From assembly GCA_030427635.1 (NCBI GenBank), contig JAUIBA010000018.1, forward strand, positions 24,615-88,614: a DNA stretch of 64,000 nucleotides. Reading direction: 5' to 3'. Position numbers and translations under genes: made by a program. The notes beneath the pieces are model-generated. The model was not told the DNA's origin and ran no database searches. It saw only the letters and a program-made list of their open reading frames with translations. Source of the stretch: Bacteroidia bacterium (GTDB lineage Bacteria; Bacteroidota; Bacteroidia; Chitinophagales; Chitinophagaceae). Positions 9,285 through 18,151 of this stretch are shown piece by piece; position 1 is the stretch's first letter; each line of letters starts with the position of its first letter.

Positions 9285-11462
9285 ATGAAATCAATAAGGG
9301 CTATTCTTCTTGTTCTTCTGGGCCTGGTGGCTACAGGTAGCCTGAACGCACAGATAATTGAAGACCCCACTACCTGGAAAATAAGTGCAAAAAAGACAGG
9401 TGAGACAGAGTATAAGGTAATATTTGACCTGACACTGAAAAAAGGCTGGCATATCTGGTCGCTGCAGCCGGGTGAAGATGTAACACTATTGCCACCGGAG
9501 TTCAAATTCAAAAAAAACCCGGATGCTGTAACCTCAGGTAAAATAACGGAAGCTGGTCATAAAGTAACCGGCGAAATGGATGGTGCAGAAGGAGTAGTAA
9601 GTTATTACCACGACCATGTTACCTATACCCAAAATGTAAAAGTAACCGGCAATACCGTCATTAAAGGTACCTATATGTATCAGGTATGTGATGACAAGGG
9701 TTGTCTTCCACCCAAAACGCTACCCTTTTCTGTAGAGATAACTGATGCGGCTGCAAAAGCACAGACAACAGAACCGCAACCAGTAAAAACAGAAGATACT
9801 ATAGCTGCCGGCAATGGCGCTGAAAACATAATAACCGACACACTGGCAACTGCCGGAACAGCAGGTACTATAGCTGAGACTATAAATGCTGCGGGTGCGG
9901 GCAAAACCAATGCAGGAGATAAAGAAAATGGCGCAAGTAAAACAGAAGAAAGTGAACAGGAAAAATCTCTGTTGTGGCTGTTTCTTGCGGCTCTGGGCGG
10001 TGGACTGGCAGCAGTGATAACGCCATGTGTGTACTCTATGATACCCATTACGGTGAGCTTCTTTACCAAACGCAGCAAGACACGTGCCGAAGGTATCCGT
10101 AATGCATTGTATTACTCACTGTCTATCATTCTGATATTTACCGTACTGGGTATTGCCATATCGGCAATATTTGGTGCCAATGCACTGAATACGCTCTCTA
10201 CTAACTGGATAGCCAATCTGTTCTTCTTTGCCATATTTGTACTGTTTGGTATCTCATTCCTTGGCGCATTTGAACTTACGCTGCCATCGTCATGGACCAA
10301 CAAGACAGATTCCAAAGCCGGTGTAGGCAGTTTTGGTGGCATCTTCTTTATGGCACTTACCCTGGCTATCGTATCCTTCTCCTGTACTGGTCCTATAGTA
10401 GGTCCGCTGCTGGTACTGGCTGGTAAAGGTGGTCTGCTGGGCCCTGCGGTAGGCATGTTTGGCTTCTCGGTAGGCCTTTCATTACCGTTTGCATTGTTTG
10501 CAATATTCCCGGGTATGCTTAATAAAATGGCGCAGTCGGGCGGATGGCTCAATCAGGTAAAAGTAGTACTGGGCTTTCTGGAGCTGATGCTGGCAATGAA
10601 ATTCTTTTCCAATGCAGACCTGGCACAGGGATGGCGCCTGCTGGACAGAGAAGTATTCATAGCAGTATGGATAGTGATAGCTATACTACTGGGTATATAC
10701 CTGCTGGGTAAACTGAAACTGTCTCATGATGATGCCCCGGCAAAAAACATATACGGACAGGAATATGTATCCATATTTAAACTGTTCATGGCTATTATCT
10801 CCTTCTCATTTGCCGTATATCTGCTACCGGGCATGTGGGGTGCGCCACTTAACGGTATGAGCGCCTTCCTGCCACCAATGGGTACGTTTGACCAGTTTGG
10901 CAACAGTGGCGGCGGCGGCGGAACGGCCCACAACACGGCTCCTGCAGAAGGCGGACCGGTGAAGTATGTAAATGATATGAAAATATACGAGCCACCAGTG
11001 GTGAAAAATCTGGGGCTGGTTACTTACTTTGACTATGAGGAAGCACTGGAAGCAGGCAAAAAGCAGCATAAACCAGTAATGCTGGACTTTACCGGCATTA
11101 ACTGTGTAAACTGCCGCAAGATGGAATCGCAGGTATGGTCTCATCCGGAAGTAGCGAAGCGACTGAAGGAAGACTTTGTAGTAGCATCGCTCTACTGCGA
11201 CTTTAACCGCATAGAACTGCCTGAAGAAGAGCAGTATTTCTCGAAAGGACTGGGAGCCATGGTGATAACCGTGGGCAATAAGAATGCAGCCCTACAGGCA
11301 GAAAAATTTGGCTCTAACTCCCAACCTTTTTATTTCTATGTAGATGAGCAGGGTAATAAGCTGATAGCAGAAGGCTATTCATACGACCCTGATGTGCAGA
11401 AGTTCATAGCACATCTGGACAAAGTGAAAGAAAACTATAAAGCCAGCAATAAAGGAGAGTAA
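9285..11462 (+). CDS. dsbD: Thiol:disulfide interchange protein DsbD
   Basis: 725 residues in the classic three-part layout. A signal peptide (1-22) is followed by an N-terminal immunoglobulin-like domain with redox pair Cys135/Cys140 (CDDKGC). A low-complexity Ala/Thr/Glu-rich linker spans about 155-225. The eight-helix membrane domain carries the two essential cysteines, Cys248 in ITPCVY and Cys367 in SFSCTGP. The C-terminal thioredoxin domain carries CVNC in the segment LDFTGINCVNCRKMES. It moves electrons from cytoplasmic thioredoxin to periplasmic proteins, supporting cytochrome c maturation and disulfide repair. The gene after it makes heme A. Confidence 0.95.
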   Translation: MKSIRAILLVLLGLVATGSLNAQIIEDPTTWKISAKKTGETEYKVIFDLTLKKGWHIWSLQPGEDVTLLPPEFKFKKNPDAVTSGKITEAGHKVTGEMDGAEGVVSYYHDHVTYTQNVKVTGNTVIKGTYMYQVCDDKGCLPPKTLPFSVEITDAAAKAQTTEPQPVKTEDTIAAGNGAENIITDTLATAGTAGTIAETINAAGAGKTNAGDKENGASKTEESEQEKSLLWLFLAALGGGLAAVITPCVYSMIPITVSFFTKRSKTRAEGIRNALYYSLSIILIFTVLGIAISAIFGANALNTLSTNWIANLFFFAIFVLFGISFLGAFELTLPSSWTNKTDSKAGVGSFGGIFFMALTLAIVSFSCTGPIVGPLLVLAGKGGLLGPAVGMFGFSVGLSLPFALFAIFPGMLNKMAQSGGWLNQVKVVLGFLELMLAMKFFSNADLAQGWRLLDREVFIAVWIVIAILLGIYLLGKLKLSHDDAPAKNIYGQEYVSIFKLFMAIISFSFAVYLLPGMWGAPLNGMSAFLPPMGTFDQFGNSGGGGGTAHNTAPAEGGPVKYVNDMKIYEPPVVKNLGLVTYFDYEEALEAGKKQHKPVMLDFTGINCVNCRKMESQVWSHPEVAKRLKEDFVVASLYCDFNRIELPEEEQYFSKGLGAMVITVGNKNAALQAEKFGSNSQPFYFYVDEQGNKLIAEGYSYDPDVQKFIAHLDKVKENYKASNKGE

Positions 11463-11512
11463 ATCAGACAAAGAAGTGGCAATAGCTATTGTGCAGCCTG
11501 CCATACTTCCAG

Positions 11513-11520
11513 TATTTTTG
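11513..11520 (+). promoter_or_regulatory. Promoter of ctaA: TTG (11489-11491), 21-base spacer, TATTTTTG
   Basis: Exact TAnnTTTG -7 element with a TTG -33 element at correct spacing, 17 bases before the GTG start. One of the two most complete promoters in the window. Confidence 0.6.
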
Positions 11521-11537
11521 CGGCAAATATCTCTGCT

Positions 11538-12587
11538 GTGACGGACAAGAAAAGGAAAGCTGTAGCATGGTGGCTAATAGCCGGCATCATAATGATAGTA
11601 ATAGAATTCATTATGGGTGGCGTTACCCGGCTCACCGGCTCAGGACTGTCCATTACAGAATGGAAACCCATAATGGGTGCCGTACCCCCACTGAGTGAGG
11701 AGGAATGGAACAAAGCGTTTGATGCTTATAAAAACATAGCACAGTACAAATACCTGAACAGCCACTTTACCCTACCCGACTTTAAATTTATATTCTTCTG
11801 GGAATGGTCGCACAGGCTGTGGGCCAGGCTACTGGGCGTGGTATTCCTCATTGGCTTTGTGTACTTTCTGGTAAAGAAATACTTTGACAGGGATATGGTG
11901 CGTCCCTTCATCATACTGTTCATACTGGGCGGGCTGCAGGGTTTCGTGGGCTGGAAGATGGTGCAAAGCGGCCTTAATGACACAGAGCTGTATGTGAAAC
12001 ATACATGGCTGGCTACTCACTTCCTGTCGGCAATAACAGTGATGTGCTATACCCTATGGTTTGCATTACAGCTGCTGATACCCAGTGAGCAGCGGATATC
12101 GGCACCGGCTATCACCCGGCAGCTGGCTGCTATTATTGTGCTTACCTATCTGCAACTGGGCTATGGCGCATTTATGGCCGGCATGCATGCCTCAAAATCT
12201 GCTCCTACATGGCCCACCATCAATGGAGACTGGATACCGGCAGACATGATGAATAACAGCTTTATCAGTCATCCTATCAATGTTCAGTTTATGCACCGTA
12301 TGCTGGCATATCTCCTGCTTACCGTCATTGTCATATGGTATTTCAAAGCCGGTAAGGCAACGAAAGCATATGGAAGTGAGCTCCTGAATAAAGCGCGCCG
12401 CTGGCCGGCAGCTCTGGTGCTGATACAGGTGACTCTGGGCATCATTACCGTGGTGAGCGCTCCGCTTATTGTCTTCGGCAAATTTGGCACTTATGAAACC
12501 ATAGCTGAGATACACCAGCTGGTGGGTATGTTTCTGCTGATGGCGATAGTGGCCAATGTATATGTAACAACGCGAAAGGCAGCCTGA
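11538..12587 (+). CDS. ctaA: Heme A synthase, COX15/CtaA family
   Basis: 349 residues with eight predicted membrane helices. GTG at 11538 gives MTDKKRKAVAWW with a short cytoplasmic lead before helix 1; no suitable ATG exists. Family hallmarks include GGVTRLTGSGLSITEWKPI near residue 27, EWSHRLWARLLG, HTWLATHFLSA, FMHRMLAYLLL and EIHQLVGMFLL, which supply the four heme-ligand histidines. It oxidises the methyl of heme O to the formyl of heme A for aa3-type cytochrome oxidase. Its own promoter precedes it. Confidence 0.93.
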   Translation: MTDKKRKAVAWWLIAGIIMIVIEFIMGGVTRLTGSGLSITEWKPIMGAVPPLSEEEWNKAFDAYKNIAQYKYLNSHFTLPDFKFIFFWEWSHRLWARLLGVVFLIGFVYFLVKKYFDRDMVRPFIILFILGGLQGFVGWKMVQSGLNDTELYVKHTWLATHFLSAITVMCYTLWFALQLLIPSEQRISAPAITRQLAAIIVLTYLQLGYGAFMAGMHASKSAPTWPTINGDWIPADMMNNSFISHPINVQFMHRMLAYLLLTVIVIWYFKAGKATKAYGSELLNKARRWPAALVLIQVTLGIITVVSAPLIVFGKFGTYETIAEIHQLVGMFLLMAIVANVYVTTRKAA

Positions 12588-12618
12588 TATTCGTTTCATT
12601 ATTTGCTATTTTGCACAC

Positions 12619-14682
12619 ATGGACGGTGCAGTAAAAAGCCCCACAGGTACTATACCGGGAAAAGGCGGGAAGCGTACTCAACTCTATTATCTGCTGCTCA
12701 TACTTATCAGTGTGGCACTCTATGCCAATACGCTGATGAACAGGTATGCCATGGATGACAGCATGGTAATAACAGAAAACAAGTATGTAAAGCAGGGCAT
12801 AGCCGGCATCCCCACCCTGCTTACCACTACCCACCTGCGTGGATTTCTGCATCTGCCCAATGATAAATACCGCCCGCTATCACTGGTAACCTTTGCCACC
12901 GAATACGGGATATGGGGCATGAACCCGATGATGAGCCATCTGGTAAACATATTACTGTTTGCCGGCTGCACAGTACTGCTGATGAGACTGCTGTACCGCC
13001 TGATGGGAGACAGGCACCTGTCAATAGCATTTGTAGCCGCACTGCTGTTTGCCGTACATCCGATACATACTGAGGTAGTGGCCAACATCAAGAGCCGTGA
13101 TGAACTACTGGGGTTTCTCTTCGGCATATCGGCACTGCTATTGTTCATTGCCTATGCTCATAGCGGACGTACCTCCAGGCTGCTACAGGGTGCCTTACTG
13201 TACCTACTGGCACTGATGAGTAAAGAAACCTCTGTAACCTTTGTAGCACTGGCCCCCTTACTGTTCTTTGGCTATATAAACGAAAACCGCCGGCGCAGCT
13301 GGCATATTACGGCTATGGTAGCGGGAACATCGGTCTTTTTTATAGCAATAGCATGGAGTGTACTACAACTCAATAATACAGGGCTGCCACATGAGGCCAG
13401 TGATTTTACCCTGAATGCCCTTACCGCAGCACCAGATACCGCTACCCGATATGCTACCGCCATCTATGCACTGGGCATATATCTGAAACTGCTTTTCGTG
13501 CCATGGCCACTCATCTGCAATTACTCTTATGCTGCCATACCATTTACCGGGTTTGACAACCTGCAGGTACTGGCTACCATTGCTGCATACGGAGGACTGA
13601 TAGCTTTTGCCATATATCGCCTGAAGACCCGGCAAAAAGATGTGGTGGCCCTGGGCATACTGATATATATGGTAGTGATGACCATGTTCTCTAACCTGAT
13701 AGGAATACTAGGGTCGCAGGTAGCAGAGCGGTTTCTATTCTATCCATCGGCAGGTTATTGTCTTGCGGTGGCAGCGCTGCTATACCGGCTGGCAGGCAAC
13801 CAGGCTCCGGAAAGCCCACCAGCACTGCTACGCATCCCTAAAGTGCTACTGATACTGGCACCACTGCTTACCGTGTACAGTGTACTCACCGTGGCAAGGA
13901 ATGCTGAATGGAAAGACAATGAAACCCTTTTCAGCGCAGATGTGGCAAAATCGCCGCTCGACAGCCGGCTGAACTACTTTAAGGCGGGGGTATCGGCACC
14001 GGAGTCAGGGACTACAGATATAGCTGCCTACGGTACACAGATAGACTATCTGCGCCGGGCACTGAACATATATCCCGACTTTATACAAGCTCATACCGAT
14101 CTGGCGCGGGTGTATGAGGCCACCGGCGCATACGACTCGGCATGGGTACACAGCATAGCTGCCATACGCAGTAAGCCGGACAACAGTATAGCCACCTATA
14201 CTGCGGGGAAAGTAGCATATGCCCGGAAACAATACCGCGAAGCGGTAGAATGGCTGTATGCCACTGTAAAACTGGAGCCGGCATACCTGCCAGCCCGGCT
14301 GAACCTGGCCAACTGCTATGCCGATGTGCAGTATTATGACTCTGCCATAAACCATTACCGTTATATACTGGCTGCCGACGCCAAGCTGCTACCCGCACAA
14401 AGGGGCATAGCGATGTGCTACCTGCAAACCGGCAGGTATGACTCTGCCATAGCACATATTACAGCTGCTATAACTATTGCACATGACCCTGACGACATGA
14501 ATAACCTGGGTGCAGTGTACCTGACTGCAGGCCGGTACCGCGAAGCACTGAACCAGTTTAAATCCCTGTATGCACAGCATCCCGGCTATAAACCGGTACG
14601 TGCAAATCTTGCTATAACATATGAGCAGATGGGACTAAAAGACAGCGCAGCACTATACCGGGATACTGAGCCGGACAGATAG
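12619..14682 (+). CDS. TMTC-like membrane protein with C-terminal TPR repeats
   Basis: 687 residues. The first 430 form a polytopic membrane domain with the signature FAVHPIHTEVVANIKSRDEL near 140-160 and an acidic pair (MDDS) after the first helix, as in GT-C O-mannosyltransferase-like (DUF1736/TMTC) proteins. Residues 450-680 are five or six tetratricopeptide repeats (YDSAIAHI, YREALNQF and similar). Relatives are predicted to glycosylate exported proteins; donor and target are unknown for bacterial forms. It lies 31 bases after ctaA; a weak TATTTTG is at 12607-12613. Confidence 0.72.
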   Translation: MDGAVKSPTGTIPGKGGKRTQLYYLLLILISVALYANTLMNRYAMDDSMVITENKYVKQGIAGIPTLLTTTHLRGFLHLPNDKYRPLSLVTFATEYGIWGMNPMMSHLVNILLFAGCTVLLMRLLYRLMGDRHLSIAFVAALLFAVHPIHTEVVANIKSRDELLGFLFGISALLLFIAYAHSGRTSRLLQGALLYLLALMSKETSVTFVALAPLLFFGYINENRRRSWHITAMVAGTSVFFIAIAWSVLQLNNTGLPHEASDFTLNALTAAPDTATRYATAIYALGIYLKLLFVPWPLICNYSYAAIPFTGFDNLQVLATIAAYGGLIAFAIYRLKTRQKDVVALGILIYMVVMTMFSNLIGILGSQVAERFLFYPSAGYCLAVAALLYRLAGNQAPESPPALLRIPKVLLILAPLLTVYSVLTVARNAEWKDNETLFSADVAKSPLDSRLNYFKAGVSAPESGTTDIAAYGTQIDYLRRALNIYPDFIQAHTDLARVYEATGAYDSAWVHSIAAIRSKPDNSIATYTAGKVAYARKQYREAVEWLYATVKLEPAYLPARLNLANCYADVQYYDSAINHYRYILAADAKLLPAQRGIAMCYLQTGRYDSAIAHITAAITIAHDPDDMNNLGAVYLTAGRYREALNQFKSLYAQHPGYKPVRANLAITYEQMGLKDSAALYRDTEPDR

Positions 14683-14705
14683 CAGGCTAATCCCGTTATT
14701 ATCCC

Positions 14706-14713
14706 TATTTTTG
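14706..14713 (+). promoter_or_regulatory. -7 element TATTTTTG of pssA
   Basis: Exact TAnnTTTG, ending seven bases before the ATG at 14721. If active it leaves almost no 5' leader. No good -33 TTG. Confidence 0.45.
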
Positions 14714-14720
14714 AGCACGT

Positions 14721-15521
14721 ATGAAGCACCTGCCAAATCTGCTTACTCTGGGGAACCTCTTCTGTGGTTGCCTTGCCATAGCCTATATTCTTACCGCACA
14801 GCCCTATACCAGCATGAACATGAGTGGTGGGCTACCCACATGGAGCTGGGTATATGGTGCAGAACAGATGTACTATGGCAGCATACTGATAGGGATAGCC
14901 GGCATATGCGACCTGCTGGACGGCGCTACCGCCCGTGCACTGAAAGTGTACTCACCTATAGGTAAAGACCTGGATTCACTGGCAGATGTAGTATCATTTG
15001 GCGTAGCACCATCTATAATACTGTTTAAATTTCTGTGGGATGCGCTGATGAGTGAAAAGAACGCCATGGATGCCAGTATGCTGGGCATGTCACCTGCATT
15101 TCTGGTAGCCTGTTTTGCCGCATTGAGACTGGCACGGTTCAACGTGAGCAAGGAATATATACCCAAAGGTTACTTCAGGGGTATGCCTACCCCTGCGGTA
15201 GGTATGTTCATAGCATCATTTCCACTGCTGGCATGGTATAACCCATGGGGTATAGGCGCATGGCTGCATAACAGATGGGTACTGTACCTGATAATAACCC
15301 TGCTGTGCTGGTTTATGGTGTCCCGCATCAGCTTTCTGAAAATGATGCCTGCAAAAAGAACCTTTGCAGCAGCATGGCCTCAACTGATACTGGTGGTGGC
15401 TACACTGGCGGCTATACCATTTCTGCATGTGGCTGTTATACCATTTACATTCGTTCTATATATAATCCTGTCTCTCATAAAAAGAATGCCGGAAGAGGAA
15501 GGAGAGACTGCGCCGGAATGA
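14721..15521 (+). CDS. pssA: CDP-diacylglycerol--serine O-phosphatidyltransferase
   Basis: 266 residues with seven to eight membrane helices. The CDP-alcohol phosphotransferase signature is complete: DGATAR, then GKDLDSLAD, at roughly residues 65-90, giving the DG-x2-AR-x8-G-x3-D-x3-D pattern with its metal-binding aspartates. The opening MKHLPNLLTLGNLFCGCLAI is typical of the membrane-bound type II PssA. It makes phosphatidylserine, the precursor of phosphatidylethanolamine. A decarboxylase is not in the window. Confidence 0.93.
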   Translation: MKHLPNLLTLGNLFCGCLAIAYILTAQPYTSMNMSGGLPTWSWVYGAEQMYYGSILIGIAGICDLLDGATARALKVYSPIGKDLDSLADVVSFGVAPSIILFKFLWDALMSEKNAMDASMLGMSPAFLVACFAALRLARFNVSKEYIPKGYFRGMPTPAVGMFIASFPLLAWYNPWGIGAWLHNRWVLYLIITLLCWFMVSRISFLKMMPAKRTFAAAWPQLILVVATLAAIPFLHVAVIPFTFVLYIILSLIKRMPEEEGETAPE

Positions 15522-15560
15522 TGCAGATAGTATGTTTTTGACATTCTACCGCCTGCGTTG

Positions 15561-15568
15561 TACTTTTG
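15561..15568 (+). promoter_or_regulatory. Promoter of purS: TTTG (15537-15540), 20-base spacer, TACTTTTG
   Basis: Exact -33 and -7 elements with a 20-base spacer, ending 31 bases before the ATG at 15600. The best Bacteroidota-type promoter in the window. Confidence 0.65.
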
Positions 15569-15599
15569 GCACCATATTCAGCATCTGAACATACATAAC

Positions 15600-15851
15600 A
15601 TGAAATACACTGCACATATCAATGTAATGCCGCTTAAAGAACTCCTGGACCCACAGGGCAAGGCGGTAAACAACAGCCTGCACAATCTGGGTCTTACAGG
15701 TGCGAATGATGTACGCATCGGCAAACGTATAACGCTGGCAATAGAAGCCCCTAACAAAGAGGCTGCTGAAAATACAGCACGTGAGGCCTGCAAAAAGCTG
15801 CTGGCAAATCCTGTAATGGAAGCATTTGAGTTTACCATTACAGAAGGATAA
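15600..15851 (+). CDS. purS: Phosphoribosylformylglycinamidine synthase subunit PurS
   Basis: 83 residues from ATG at 15600. An upstream TTG at 15558 is in frame, but it lies before the promoter's -7 element and adds residues foreign to the family. The sequence MKYTAHINVMPLKELLDPQGKAV followed by a conserved VRIGKRITL core matches PurS, the small subunit that bridges PurQ and PurL in formylglycinamide ribonucleotide amidotransferase. Length is normal for the family (about 80-85). purQ lies about 8 kb upstream in a separate unit. Confidence 0.92.
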   Translation: MKYTAHINVMPLKELLDPQGKAVNNSLHNLGLTGANDVRIGKRITLAIEAPNKEAAENTAREACKKLLANPVMEAFEFTITEG

Positions 15852-15925
15852 TACCACATTTACCATCTTTTTATCAGCACCATGCCCTGTAAAGCATGGT
15901 GTTTTAATTTCTGACAACTACCGTT

Positions 15926-16657
15926 ATGCGACTGTATCTTGTACCATCACCTGTAGGCAACCTGGGCGATATCACTTACCGGGCAATAGAAGTACTACGC
16001 CAGGCTGATGTGATACTGTGTGAAGATACCCGTACCAGTGGTGTACTGCTGCGCCATTACAACATTCAGAAACCACTGACTGCCTACCATGCCCATAACG
16101 AGCATAAAGTACTGGCCCGCCTTGTAGACCAACTCAGAGAGGGTAAAACATTTGCATTAATAACTGATGCCGGTACTCCGGGCATATCAGACCCTGGGTT
16201 TCTGCTGGTGCGGGAGTGCCTGCGCAATGATATACCAGTGGAATGCCTGCCCGGCGCCACTGCATTTGTACCGGCACTGGTGCAGTCGGGACTTACCTCT
16301 AACCGTTTTGTCTTTGAGGGATTCCTACCTGTAAAAAAAGGGCGGCAAACCATGCTGAAAACACTGGCAGAAGAGCCCCGCACCATTATACTTTATGAAT
16401 CGCCACACAGACTGGTAAAAACACTAAAGGAACTGGCACAATATATGGGCGCTGACCGCCAGGCAGCTGTATGCAGGGAGCTCACCAAAATTTTTGAAGA
16501 GACAAACAAAAATACCCTGGAAGCACTGGCTGCCCACTATGAAGCACATGCACCAAAAGGAGAAATAGTACTGGTAATAGAGGGCGCAGTACCTAAAAAA
16601 GGAAAGCGGAGAGAAACAGAAGATAACGATGAAGAGGACGACACTGATGATGAATAG
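15926..16657 (+). CDS. rsmI: 16S rRNA (cytidine-1402 2'-O)-methyltransferase RsmI
   Basis: 243 residues of the tetrapyrrole-methylase fold. The opening LYLVPSPVGNLGDITYRAIEVL, the motif CEDTRTSG, and LITDAGTPGISDPG are diagnostic of RsmI. It methylates the ribose of C1402 in the 30S decoding centre, using SAM. The last 20 residues are a very acidic tail absent from most family members that I recall. It lies 74 bases after purS and converges with radA, whose stop is 9 bases beyond. Confidence 0.95.
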   Translation: MRLYLVPSPVGNLGDITYRAIEVLRQADVILCEDTRTSGVLLRHYNIQKPLTAYHAHNEHKVLARLVDQLREGKTFALITDAGTPGISDPGFLLVRECLRNDIPVECLPGATAFVPALVQSGLTSNRFVFEGFLPVKKGRQTMLKTLAEEPRTIILYESPHRLVKTLKELAQYMGADRQAAVCRELTKIFEETNKNTLEALAAHYEAHAPKGEIVLVIEGAVPKKGKRRETEDNDEEDDTDDE

Positions 16658-16666
16658 TTACCATCA

Positions 16667-18043
16667 TCAGAACAACATCCTGTATACATCCTCTACCTTA
16701 TTCACCGTCTTTATCTGTATTTTGAAATTCCTAGTGTCCAGCCCTTTGGCATTGGCTTTTGGTATGAATATTACATCCATTCCCAGTTTATCGGCCTCGG
16801 CTATGCGCTGATCTATACGATTCACCGCACGTATCTCGCCACTGAGGCCTATCTCCCCTACCAGGCAAATATTGGACGGTAAAGCCTTATCTTCATAAGA
16901 TGACAAAAGTGCGCATACTACCGCCAACTCTATAGAGGGGTCTTCTACACGGATGCCACCGGCAATATTTACAAACACATCTTTAGTACCAAAATGGAAG
17001 CCTCCACGCTTCTCCAGTACTGCCAGCAGCAGCTGCAGCCTGCGCAGGTCCATACCGCTCACGGTGCGCTGCGGTGTACCATATACAGCCTGTGTAACCA
17101 GTGCCTGTACCTCTATCATGAGCGGGCGTGATGCCTCCATAGTGGCTGCAATAGCAATACCGCTAAGAGGCTCATCGTGCTGAGAAAGTAATATTTCTGA
17201 AGGATTGGATACAGGACGCATGCCCTGCTGCAGCATTTCATAGATACCCAGCTCAGCTGTGGAGCCGAAACGGTTTTTCAGCGTCCGCAATATCCGGTAG
17301 GCATAATGCCGGTCGCCCTCAAACTGCAGGACGGTATCGACCATATGCTCCAGTACCTTAGGTCCCGCAATGGCGCCATCTTTTGTGATATGGCCTATGA
17401 TACACACAGGAATGCCACTGGTCTTGGCAAAGCGCTGCAACTCGGCAGCACATTCACGCACCTGAGATACGCTACCTGCGGCTGAATCGACATAGGGAGA
17501 TTCCAGCGTCTGGATGGAGTCAATGATGAGCCAGTCTGGTTTAACCTTCTTTACTTCATTAAAGAGAGTAGCCGTATCTGTAGCTGTGAGCAGGAATAGA
17601 TTGGCATTTTTCATCCCCAGGCGCTCTGCACGCAATTTTATCTGCTGCGCACTTTCCTCGCCCGACACATAAAGTGTTTTAATACCTTTCCATTGTAGTG
17701 CACATTGAAGGAAAAGTGTACTCTTCCCTATGCCCGGATCGCCTGCGATGAGCGTAACAGAGCCCATGACCACACCGCCACCCAATACACGGTTCAGCTC
17801 GGCATCGGGACTTGTGAGACGCGACTCTGCCACATGCACCACATCATCCAGCCTATGTGCCTGCTTTCGCTCTTTACTCTGAGCTTCATCCCATCCTGTA
17901 ACTTCGGCACGGCCCTTTTCCTCGCGCTGTACTACTTCTTCCACAAGGGAATTCCATGTACCACAGGAGGGGCACTTGCCCGTCCATTTGGGAGTTTCAT
18001 AACCACACTGCTGACAGAAAAAAGCGGAACGGGTCTTAGCCAT
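16667..18043 (-). CDS. radA: DNA repair protein RadA
   Basis: 458 residues from ATG at 18043, which gives the usual MAKTRSAFFCQQCG; longer frames add non-family sequence. A four-cysteine zinc finger (CQQCG...CPSCG, residues 9-26) is followed by a RecA-like ATPase with Walker A GDPGIGKST, the RadA motif KNRFGS, and a C-terminal Lon-like domain (GGIRVEDPSIELAVVCALLSS). It promotes branch migration in recombination repair. A TACATTTG element lies five bases upstream of the start. Confidence 0.97.
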   Translation of the reverse strand: MAKTRSAFFCQQCGYETPKWTGKCPSCGTWNSLVEEVVQREEKGRAEVTGWDEAQSKERKQAHRLDDVVHVAESRLTSPDAELNRVLGGGVVMGSVTLIAGDPGIGKSTLFLQCALQWKGIKTLYVSGEESAQQIKLRAERLGMKNANLFLLTATDTATLFNEVKKVKPDWLIIDSIQTLESPYVDSAAGSVSQVRECAAELQRFAKTSGIPVCIIGHITKDGAIAGPKVLEHMVDTVLQFEGDRHYAYRILRTLKNRFGSTAELGIYEMLQQGMRPVSNPSEILLSQHDEPLSGIAIAATMEASRPLMIEVQALVTQAVYGTPQRTVSGMDLRRLQLLLAVLEKRGGFHFGTKDVFVNIAGGIRVEDPSIELAVVCALLSSYEDKALPSNICLVGEIGLSGEIRAVNRIDQRIAEADKLGMDVIFIPKANAKGLDTRNFKIQIKTVNKVEDVYRMLF

Positions 18044-18048
18044 AGATG

Positions 18049-18056
18049 CAAATGTA
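18049..18056 (-). promoter_or_regulatory. -7 element TACATTTG of radA
   Basis: Exact TAnnTTTG on the minus strand, ending only five bases before the ATG at 18043; a leaderless transcript is possible. Confidence 0.45.
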
Positions 18057-18151
18057 AGCTGTACGTGCAACTCTGTGGCTGATAACAATTTTCAGGTAAA
18101 GCAGGAATATACCAATAAAGCAACATAACTTTAATAGTAAATTTTATCACC

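Noticed and set aside
9680..10078. Long minus-strand open frames inside dsbD
   Set aside because: They are antisense shadows: the sense frame has complete DsbD motifs and all three domains.
12607..12613. TATTTTG before the TMTC-like gene as a -7 element
   Set aside because: Only one base separates TA from TTTG, not two; kept as a remark, not as a promoter.
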